Part shown: positions 1 through 5,694 of the stretch, one piece after another
Layout of the letters: every line of letters begins with the position of its first letter
How positions within the stretch are numbered: the stretch's first letter is position 1
Source of the DNA: Proteobacteria bacterium UBA1844
GTDB lineage: Bacteria > Pseudomonadota > Gammaproteobacteria > Steroidobacterales > Woeseiaceae
Length of the DNA stretch: 9,571 bases
Direction: 5' to 3'
Assembly (NCBI GenBank): GCA_002338615.1
Contig: DDIS01000145.1
Coordinates: 3,123-12,693 of the forward strand
Program-made: the position numbers and the translations under genes
The notes under the pieces: model-generated
What the model was told of the DNA's origin: nothing
The model's input: the letters and a program-made list of their open reading frames with translations, nothing else
Database searches by the model: none

Positions 1-916
1 TATTGTCCGGGTCGACGATTGCATAACCGCCGGTCGGGTTACCTTCGAGATCAATTTCCGGCTGCGGAGGTACTTCGGTTGGGTCCGGCAGGTAGTCAAC
101 TACTGCATTAAGAACATTCTGTATCCCTTTATTTTTAAAGGCAGATCCGCAGTAGGTCGGGAAGAATTTCAAGGCGATAGTGCCTTTGCGGACGCATCGC
201 TTGAGATCGGCAATCGACGGTTCCTTGCCCTCCAGGTATTGCTCGAGAACATCGTCGTCCTGCTCTACCGCGGTTTCGATCAACTTCTCGCGCCATTCTT
301 CAACCTTCGCCTTCATGTCCTCGGGCACGTCGCCAACGGTAAAATCTTCCGGATTACCGGACGCGTCCCAGATGTAGGCTTTGCGTTCGAGCAGATCAAC
401 CACGCCCTTGAATTTATCTTCCTCGCCGATCGGTAACACCATTACGATGGGCGTCGCCGCAAGAATCTCTTTGATCTGCGCTACAACGCGAAAGAAGTCC
501 GCACCGATCCGGTCCATTTTGTTGACGAATATGACGCGTGCGACCCGTGAGTCATTTGCATAACGCCAGTTGGTCTCCGATTGCGGTTCGACACCGCCCG
601 AGCCGCAAAATACGCCAATACCGCCATCGAGTACCTTCAGGGAACGATAGACTTCGATCGTGAAATCCACGTGTCCGGGTGTATCGATGATGTTCAGGCG
701 ATGCTTGTTCCACTGGCAACTGGTCGCGGCCGATTGAATTGTAATGCCGCGCTCCTGCTCCTGTTCCATGAAGTCGGTTGTGGCTGCACCATCGTGAACC
801 TCACCGGTCCGGTGAATTCGACCGGTAAGTTTCAGAATACGTTCGGTTGTGGTGGTCTTGCCCGCGTCCACGTGGGCGAATATGCCGATGTTGCGATAGG
901 TGCTTAAATCTTTCAT
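1..916 (-). CDS. fusA: Elongation factor G, probably the EF-G 2 paralogue (N-terminal part; 3' end outside window)
   Basis: Ribosomal translocase GTPase of the cytoplasm that moves tRNA and mRNA during elongation and, in some paralogues, acts in ribosome recycling. The minus strand reads open from ATG at 916 to the window edge, giving 305 residues of a protein usually near 700. The GTPase motifs are intact: P-loop AHVDAGKT at residues 14-21, the GITIQSAA switch I region near 57-64, DTPGH at 78-82, NKMD at 132-135 and the GSA motif at 257-259. Residues 88-120, with [12 protein letters not shown] and [19 protein letters not shown], match my memory of the second EF-G of Vibrio and Shewanella better than the str-operon copy. 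It also stands alone here, next to a divergent transporter and with no rpsL, rpsG or tuf. The Shine-Dalgarno is weak (AGG close to the ATG, or AAAGAG further up). EF-G identity is certain; the paralogue assignment is inferred. Confidence 0.96.
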   Translation of the reverse strand, partial: MKDLSTYRNIGIFAHVDAGKTTTTERILKLTGRIHRTGEVHDGAATTDFMEQEQERGITIQSAATSCQWNKHRLNIIDTPGHVDFTIEVYRSLKVLDGGIGVFCGSGGVEPQSETNWRYANDSRVARVIFVNKMDRIGADFFRVVAQIKEILAATPIVMVLPIGEEDKFKGVVDLLERKAYIWDASGNPEDFTVGDVPEDMKAKVEEWREKLIETAVEQDDDVLEQYLEGKEPSIADLKRCVRKGTIALKFFPTYCGSAFKNKGIQNVLNAVVDYLPDPTEVPPQPEIDLEGNPTGGYAIVDPDN

Positions 917-1218
917 TACCTGGATGCTCTTTACTCGTTAATTGTCGGGCGGCCGCTCAAGCGCCTAAAAACAACAGGCGAGCACGCGATTTGTGGCCGT
1001 GCTGCCAGGCTTTCAGCGAAATGTAGCGAATGCCGGGTACGTTTCCATGCCGGACGGATCGGGCTGCCAAAATAGAGAAAGGCCCGCCCGGAACCGGCTC
1101 AGGCGCCCTGTTCGGGCGCGGATAATAGCAGCGTGACCGATCCTAAACCAGTGATTTTCACGGCATTACCCAATATCCCCGGGCCCCAAAATCGTCAGTA
1201 ACGCGATACAGTAGGCCC
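917..1218. other. Divergent intergenic region between EF-G and the SLC13 permease
   Basis: This 302-base stretch must hold promoters for both flanking genes, which point away from each other. I find no convincing coding frame. Visible elements are a GC-rich hairpin at 1103-1119 and a -10-like GATAAT at 1121-1126 on the plus strand with no good -35 at the right distance. Just before the permease ATG is a poor ribosome binding site, TAGG at 1212-1215. No convincing EF-G promoter can be picked by eye. Confidence 0.5.
1103..1119. other. GC-rich hairpin in the divergent intergenic region
   Basis: GCGCCC at 1103-1108 pairs with GGGCGC at 1114-1119 across a 5-base loop. No T-run follows on either strand, so it is not a standard intrinsic terminator. 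It lies upstream of both genes and its role is unknown. Confidence 0.4.
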
Positions 1219-2997
1219 ATGACCACACCCCAGATTATTCTTTTTGTGCTGCTGTTCTTCGTCTTTGTTTTTCTCGTATGGGGACGATGGCGCTATGACC
1301 TCGTCGCTTTTGTGGCGCTGCTGGTGGGGCTCCTGGCCGGGGTCATACCAATGGACCAGGCATTCTCGGGTTTCGGGCATCCCGCGACGATTATTATTGC
1401 GCTGGTCCTCGTAATCAGCCGCGGCTTGTCCAATTCCGGCGTCATCGAATTGCTCGGGCGCTATGTTGTCGACCCGGCGCGCAAGCTGGGCGCGCATATC
1501 ACCGTGATGTCCGCGCTGGCAGCGTCTTTGTCCGCCGTGATGAACAATGTGGCGGCACTCGCGCTCCTCATGCCCGTGGATCTGCAAGCCGCAAAAAAGG
1601 CAGGGCGTGCCGCGTCGTTCACGCTGATGCCGCTGTCGTTCGCCTCGATTCTGGGAGGCATGATTACCCTGATAGGTACGCCGCCCAATATCGTCGTTTC
1701 CGAATTTCGCAACGACGCACTGGGCGAGCCGTACTCCATGTTTTCCTTCGCACCGGTGGGTCTCGCCTGCGCCGCCGTTGGCGTAGCCTATGTGGCCTTG
1801 CTCGGCTGGAGGCTGCTGCCCGCCAAGACGACGGCGGCGGGGAAAAGTGAGCAGGAACGGTTCGACCTCGCGGACTACGTCACGGAAGTCCGCGTACCCG
1901 AAGGCTCCCCGGTCATCGGCAAAAAGGTTCGCGATCTCGACGAAGAAGCCGCCAAGGGAGACGTCGTATTCGTTGGCCTTTCGAGGCGCGGCAGGCGGTT
2001 TCCGGGTCTCGCACGAAATACGGAAATCAAGGCGGATGACATCCTGGTGGTGGAAAGTAGCCCGGACAGCCTCGACGAAGCGTTGGGCATATTTGGGCTG
2101 GAATACATTGGCAAGGGTGAAGGCATCTTTGAGGACGGAGACCTGACCATGGCGGAGGTTGTGGTTCCCGAGAGTTCACGACTGGCCGGCCGCTCGGTAA
2201 TGTCGGTGCGCCTGCTGTATCGTTATCGCGTTGCGCTGGTTGGCGTGGCGCGTATGGGCACACGCTTTCGCGACGGCGTGCGCAAACTGGTCCTGAAGCC
2301 CGGTGATGTCTTGCTGTTGCTCGGCGCACCGGACAGCATTCAGGACGCAATAGGGCGTCTCGGATTGTTACCGCTCGCCGACCGCGGCCAGCGCGTCGTG
2401 CAGCGCAATAAAATCCGGATCGCGGTGGGGACTTTCACCGTTGCAATTCTGGTCGCGAGTTTTGGCCTCGTCTACCTGCCAATTGCGTTGGGCTGCGTCG
2501 CGGCGGCCTATGTTGCTCTGAACATCGTGCCTATCCGGGACGTATACCAGTCGATCGAATGGCCGGTCATCGTGTTGCTGGGTTCGATGATCCCGATCGG
2601 CAGCGCACTGCAATCCACTGGCAGCACGGCACTGATTGCCGACGGCATCGTTGCCCTTGCGGGGGGATTGTCGCCGGCCTGGGTCCTCGCCCTGCTGGTC
2701 GTCGTGACGATGAGCCTGTCCGATGTCATGAACAACACCGCGACGGCGGTAATTGCGGCGCCGGTGGCCATCGACATTTCAGGCAGCCTGGGTGTCAACC
2801 CCGACCCTTTCCTGATGGGCGTCGCGGTAGCGGCGTCCTGTGCGTTTCTGACGCCAATCGGCCACAAAAACAATACGCTGATCATGGGCCCGGGTGGCTA
2901 CCGCTTCGGCGATTACTGGCGCATGGGCTTGCCGCTTGAACTCTTGATCGTCGTCGTGTCAGTGCCAATGATCCTGTGGGTCTGGCCATTGCACTGA
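1219..2997 (+). CDS. SLC13-family (DASS/CitT-like) anion permease with two RCK_C (TrkA-C) domains
   Basis: Inner-membrane secondary transporter, 592 residues. The N-terminal half (about 1-200) is strongly hydrophobic and carries SAVMNNVAALALLMP at 105-119 and GTPPNIVVS at 153-161. The C-terminal half (about 398-590) repeats the pattern with SLSDVMNNTATAVIAAP at 499-515. These paired Asn-containing motifs mark substrate- and sodium-binding hairpins in the SLC13 group. Between the halves are two soluble RCK_C-type domains, about 217-300 and 308-390; each starts with a V(T/V)EVRVPEGS- or VVVPESS-like strand and ends in a K(A/P)(D/G)D-hydrophobic segment. Proteins with this plan (E. coli YfbS-like, cyanobacterial and algal SLT sulfate carriers) move inorganic anions or dicarboxylates. 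The substrate cannot be read from the sequence; sulfate, dicarboxylate and others remain open. The ATG at 1219 has only a weak ribosome site. Single gene, divergent from EF-G. Confidence 0.92.
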   Translation: MTTPQIILFVLLFFVFVFLVWGRWRYDLVAFVALLVGLLAGVIPMDQAFSGFGHPATIIIALVLVISRGLSNSGVIELLGRYVVDPARKLGAHITVMSALAASLSAVMNNVAALALLMPVDLQAAKKAGRAASFTLMPLSFASILGGMITLIGTPPNIVVSEFRNDALGEPYSMFSFAPVGLACAAVGVAYVALLGWRLLPAKTTAAGKSEQERFDLADYVTEVRVPEGSPVIGKKVRDLDEEAAKGDVVFVGLSRRGRRFPGLARNTEIKADDILVVESSPDSLDEALGIFGLEYIGKGEGIFEDGDLTMAEVVVPESSRLAGRSVMSVRLLYRYRVALVGVARMGTRFRDGVRKLVLKPGDVLLLLGAPDSIQDAIGRLGLLPLADRGQRVVQRNKIRIAVGTFTVAILVASFGLVYLPIALGCVAAAYVALNIVPIRDVYQSIEWPVIVLLGSMIPIGSALQSTGSTALIADGIVALAGGLSPAWVLALLVVVTMSLSDVMNNTATAVIAAPVAIDISGSLGVNPDPFLMGVAVAASCAFLTPIGHKNNTLIMGPGGYRFGDYWRMGLPLELLIVVVSVPMILWVWPLH

Positions 2998-3083
2998 GGG
3001 GCATCGCATGCCCGCATCCCGCACCGCTTTATGTTAAGCACTTGTCTCCAAATGCCTGATTCAGGCGTCAGGAACTGACATTG

Positions 3084-3104
3084 GGCGCGCCATCGAGGCG
3101 CGCC
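3084..3104. terminator. Strong GC hairpin downstream of the permease gene (possible terminator without U-tract)
   Basis: GGCGCGCC at 3084-3091 and again at 3097-3104, separated by ATCGA. Because the 8-mer is its own reverse complement, the two copies form an 8-bp all-GC stem with a 5-base loop on either strand. It lies 86 bases after the permease stop. The following bases (TGTAATGC) are not a U-tract, so this may be a pause, a 3'-end-stabilising stem or a Rho-assisted end rather than a classical intrinsic terminator. Confidence 0.45.
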
Positions 3105-3121
3105 TGTAATGCACACGGCAA

Positions 3122-3150
3122 TTACAAGTTATTGATATTAATAAAACAAT
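3122..3150 (+). promoter_or_regulatory. AT-rich patch, candidate promoter for the 77-residue gene
   Basis: A clearly AT-rich island in otherwise GC-rich DNA. TTACAA at 3122-3127 and AACAAT at 3145-3150 are 17 bases apart, each matching the sigma-70 consensus at four of six positions. An extended -10-like TGATATTAAT overlaps at 3133-3142. It lies about 100 bases upstream of the small gene's start. This is a weak call based on composition and spacing. Confidence 0.25.
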
Positions 3151-3222
3151 TGATCGCCGCCGAATCTGGCCTGCTTGGCACAGGCTTTGCAAGACATTGC
3201 TGCAGAAACAACATTTTCGTAC

Positions 3223-3247
3223 CGCCCGAATACCGGGCGAGAAGGAG
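3223..3247 (+). promoter_or_regulatory. Leader hairpin touching a strong ribosome binding site
   Basis: CGCCCG at 3223-3228 pairs with CGGGCG at 3234-3239 around an AATAC loop. One base later comes the near-perfect Shine-Dalgarno GAAGGAG at 3241-3247, seven bases before ATG 3255. The ribosome site fixes the start of the 77-residue protein. The stem does not occlude the site but is close enough to influence initiation or mRNA stability. Confidence 0.5.
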
Positions 3248-3254
3248 ACCCGAT

Positions 3255-3488
3255 ATGCGTGGAGATACGATTCAGGACTGGACAGCCAGCGAAGTACGAT
3301 TGCCGCTCTCGGCCGAGCGGCAGGTCGAGTACCGCGTGTACCGCGACGGTAACCGGCATTTCCAGGAGATCCGCGAGCCGGACGGCGCACCGATCCACAC
3401 GCTGGAATTACCGGCCGGCATGAAACTCGATAAGAGCAGTTACGAAGTACTGCTGCGCTATGTGCTGCTGGACATTGTCGCGGCCTGA
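3255..3488 (+). CDS. Small uncharacterised soluble protein, 77 residues
   Basis: I do not recognise this protein. The ATG at 3255 is chosen because GAAGGAG lies seven bases upstream; the frame stays open further 5' but has no comparable ribosome site there. The product is charged and has no membrane segment or signal peptide. It starts MRGDTIQDW. A middle part (about 22-50) rich in Tyr, Arg and Glu reads like alternating beta-strands (EYRVYRDGNRHFQEIRE, then a turn at PDGAP), and it ends with a probable amphipathic helix (60-76, SSYEVLLRYVLLDIVAA). Good codon use and the strong ribosome site argue for a real gene. Its last 31 bases overlap the 3' end of the dipeptidase gene on the other strand. 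No cysteine pair or catalytic motif is visible. Confidence 0.7.
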   Translation: MRGDTIQDWTASEVRLPLSAERQVEYRVYRDGNRHFQEIREPDGAPIHTLELPAGMKLDKSSYEVLLRYVLLDIVAA

Positions 3489-4717
3489 CCCTTCGCATAG
3501 TCGTCGACTATCTTCCAGACGCGCAACAGGTTCTCGCCAAGAATCTTCTTGATGTCCGCTTCGCTGTAGGCCCTGTCCAGCAGTCCCTGGACAAGGGTCG
3601 GATAACTCGAAACGTCTTTCAGCCCGGTCGGTAGCGAGTCACCAACGCCATCGAAATCCGAACCGATACCAACGTGATCAACGCCCACCAGTTGCACGAC
3701 ATGGTCGAAATGGTCGAGCACGTCATCCAGCGTCGCGTACGGGAACGGTCCATGGTCCTGCTCGTAGATTTTGCCGAATTCCTTGTACAGGTCTTCTTCG
3801 GTCATCTCGGGGTGGGATTCCTGGTAGGCCTTGCCCGCTTCGGCGCGTGCGGCGGTGTACTCGTTCGCTGCTTTCGTAATAAATGATGAGCCGAAGTTGA
3901 TCATGATGACGCCACCTTTTGCCGCAAGTTTCCTGATCATGTCGTCGTCAGCGTTGCGTTCGAAGCCGGGTGTAAAAAAGCGCGCCGATGTATGCGATGC
4001 GATCACAGGCACCGCCGAAATGTCGATGGCCTGGTAGAACGCGTCATCCGAGACGTGACTGACATCGACCATAATGCCGAGCCGATTCATTTCCGGAATT
4101 AGCTTCTTGCCGAATTCACTCAGGCCCTTCCAGTGTTTGTCAGGATCGTAGGAAGAGTCCGAAATGTGATTCCATTTGCCGTGCGCAAGGGTGATATAAC
4201 GAATGCCACGATCGTAGAAATGCTGCAGATTCTCGAATTTTCCGTCGATAGGTGAGCCGTTTTCCATTCCCATGGGCAGCGAAATGAGGCCAGACTTGAA
4301 TTGCGCACGCACATCTGCGGGTGTCAGCGCAATGGCAAATTTGTCGGGTGCTTGCTGCACGATGCCCTCGACAATATCGATGAGCTTGTTGGCAACCGCA
4401 TACGACTCACCCTTGGCTTCCAGAGCGGCCGGCGTATAGATAGACATGAATGGTGCATTCAGACCACCTGCAACTGCGCGCGGGTAATCGAAATCACCGT
4501 CATCCGTAGCGCTGGTCACGTCCGCCGGCTTGGTCTCAAGGCGATACGGGACATCGATGTGGGTGTCTACGATAATGTTTTCGTGAGCAATTCGATTGGC
4601 GTCGCTGACTTTTTCAGCCTCGGGCTGCGTCACTTGCGGTGCTTCCTGGGGCGTCTTGGGGCTGCATGCGACCAGACCCATTGCCACGATTGCGAAAAAC
4701 ATTAGGTTCCTTTGCAT
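3458..4717 (-). CDS. Membrane dipeptidase (peptidase M19, renal-dipeptidase family), lipoprotein
   Basis: Zinc-dependent dipeptidase of 419 residues, the usual length for the bacterial family; it cleaves dipeptides, including some with D-residues, outside the cytoplasm. The N-terminus is a lipoprotein signal: positive MQRN, hydrophobic core, then LVAC with the lipidated Cys at 18, followed by a flexible Pro/Glu/Gln-rich linker. Family metal ligands are all in place: HxD at 53-55 (DTHID), Glu152 in GMENG, His221 in VDVSHVSD, His242 in IASHTSAR and Asp354 in GIGSDFDG. The segment 283-327 is the charged insertion common in bacterial M19 enzymes. Start: ATG 4717 has AGGA eight bases upstream. A second ATG (residue 6) follows AAAGGA but would lose the positive charge of the signal, so the first is preferred. 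Probably monocistronic, possibly serving peptide scavenging or peptidoglycan peptide turnover; substrate unknown. Confidence 0.95.
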   Translation of the reverse strand: MQRNLMFFAIVAMGLVACSPKTPQEAPQVTQPEAEKVSDANRIAHENIIVDTHIDVPYRLETKPADVTSATDDGDFDYPRAVAGGLNAPFMSIYTPAALEAKGESYAVANKLIDIVEGIVQQAPDKFAIALTPADVRAQFKSGLISLPMGMENGSPIDGKFENLQHFYDRGIRYITLAHGKWNHISDSSYDPDKHWKGLSEFGKKLIPEMNRLGIMVDVSHVSDDAFYQAIDISAVPVIASHTSARFFTPGFERNADDDMIRKLAAKGGVIMINFGSSFITKAANEYTAARAEAGKAYQESHPEMTEEDLYKEFGKIYEQDHGPFPYATLDDVLDHFDHVVQLVGVDHVGIGSDFDGVGDSLPTGLKDVSSYPTLVQGLLDRAYSEADIKKILGENLLRVWKIVDDYAKGQAATMSSST

Positions 4718-4751
4718 AGCTCTATCCTGACGTGCACCAAAAGTGGCGGCA

Positions 4752-4757
4752 TATAAT
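4752..4757 (+). promoter_or_regulatory. Consensus -10 box (TATAAT) in the dipeptidase/microprotein divergent region
   Basis: A perfect TATAAT lies in the 210-base gap between the divergent dipeptidase and microprotein genes. The best upstream partner, CTGACG at 4727-4732, is 19 bases away, longer than ideal. If used, it gives a leader of about 165 bases ahead of the microprotein at 4928. The same AT-rich spot could serve the dipeptidase on the minus strand, with a weak GTCCAA/TTGGAC partner at 4776-4781. Confidence 0.35.
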
Positions 4758-4927
4758 CACAATTTGGCGCGGCGAGTCCAATTTCAGTGCTTCTCTGCGC
4801 GGTGGAAAAGCGCATGGTCCAGACTACGAGGCGCAGATCCTTAGCTTTGGCACTGGTTGCGTGGCTATGGGATGGGTCACAATGCGTACAGTACTGCGGT
4901 TACAACCGCGCCAAAGGAGTTACGGCC

Positions 4928-5032
4928 ATGGAGAATGCTGTTTTTATTGTAAGTATGTTTCTCGGTGTGGCGGCGGTGGCACTACTCGCCTTTACGCTGC
5001 TCTGGATTGCCCTCGGAAAAATTGACGTCTGA
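4928..5032 (+). CDS. Single-pass membrane microprotein, 34 residues
   Basis: A tiny frame starting at ATG 4928 with AAAGGAG at 4913-4919, eight bases before the start, one of the best ribosome sites in the window. The product MENAVFIVSMFLG... is one hydrophobic helix (about 4-28) with an acidic start and a short KIDV tail. It has the size and build of small membrane proteins that attach to larger complexes, but I do not recognise a family. The frame extends upstream to a GTG at 4787, yet that extension lacks a ribosome site and looks non-coding. It ends 14 bases before the MOSC gene, so the two are probably co-transcribed. The evidence that it is translated is the ribosome site, spacing and clean membrane helix. 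Confidence 0.6.
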   Translation: MENAVFIVSMFLGVAAVALLAFTLLWIALGKIDV

Positions 5033-5046
5033 GGTAGCGGGGACAA

Positions 5047-5694
5047 ATGGAACAAATGCGCCTGCTGAGCGTCAACCTGGGTCGAGCAGAAACACTCAGG
5101 CACGGTGCGCGCAGCTTCATCACCGGCATCGACAAAATGCCGACGCAATCAGCTGTGTTCGTTGGCGAGTCTGGCCTCGACAATGACTCGGTCTGTGACC
5201 TTGAACACCATGGCGGCCCGGACCAGGCCGTCTACGCATACAGCGCCAATGATTATGCCTGGTGGTCTCGCGAGCTCGGGCGACAAATTCGACCAGGCAC
5301 GTTTGGCGAAAATCTCACGATCGCCGAGTTTCCCGATGATATGAATGCCGGCGATCGTCTCCTGATCGGCGACCTGATTCTCGAAGCCACAGCGCCAAGA
5401 ATTCCCTGCGCTACCTTCGCTGCGCAGATGCAGGACAGCAATTTCCCGTTGCGCTTTCGCCATGCTGAACGCCCGGGTGTCTATTTCCGTGTTCTGAACG
5501 CCGGCGAAATCGCGGCGGGTGATGCAGTCACGAGTGCCGAAAATCCGGCGCCGTCCGTCTCGATGCTGGAGATTTTCCGTGCCTGGTATGAGCTTAAGCC
5601 GAATGCCGACCTGTGGCAGCGGATTGTGGCAGCACCGGCGGGAATCCGGGTACGCGACAAGTTTGCCAGGAAGCTTCTCGCACTGGACGATTAG
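5047..5694 (+). CDS. MOSC-domain protein, YiiM-like
   Basis: Cytoplasmic protein of 215 residues with a full MOSC domain, the beta-strand fold shared with molybdenum cofactor sulfurases. E. coli YiiM and the eukaryotic mARC enzymes of this group use the domain in molybdenum-dependent reduction of N-hydroxylated compounds such as 6-hydroxylaminopurine. Landmarks: LEHHGGPDQAVYAY at 52-65, FGENLT at 86-91, GDRLLIGDLILEAT at 103-116 and the conserved PRIPC with Cys121, the presumed molybdenum ligand. After the domain, a helical tail (172-215) resembles the YiiM C-terminal three-alpha region. Start: ATG 5047 has GGGGA very close; ATG 5056 (residue 4) gives the more usual MRLLSVN beginning and is a real alternative. 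The stop overlaps the convergent TPR gene by four bases. Activity is inferred from the family. Confidence 0.9.
   Translation: MEQMRLLSVNLGRAETLRHGARSFITGIDKMPTQSAVFVGESGLDNDSVCDLEHHGGPDQAVYAYSANDYAWWSRELGRQIRPGTFGENLTIAEFPDDMNAGDRLLIGDLILEATAPRIPCATFAAQMQDSNFPLRFRHAERPGVYFRVLNAGEIAAGDAVTSAENPAPSVSMLEIFRAWYELKPNADLWQRIVAAPAGIRVRDKFARKLLALDD

Noticed and set aside
581..907. Plus-strand open frame of 108 codons
   Set aside because: It is the antisense shadow of the EF-G G domain, whose minus-strand reading shows every GTPase motif.
1195..1587. Minus-strand open frame of 130 codons over the permease start
   Set aside because: The translation is His/Gln/Arg-rich with no domain, and it lies opposite a clear membrane-protein gene.
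3081..3254. Longer version of the small protein starting upstream
   Set aside because: The extension runs through the GC hairpin and AT-rich patch, has no ribosome site, and ends right at a near-perfect Shine-Dalgarno for ATG 3255.
4732..5025. Two plus-strand frames spanning the dipeptidase upstream region (4732-5025 and the 4787 extension of the microprotein)
   Set aside because: No ribosome sites, unnatural composition, and they cross the likely promoter region. Only the last 35 codons of the 4787 frame look real.
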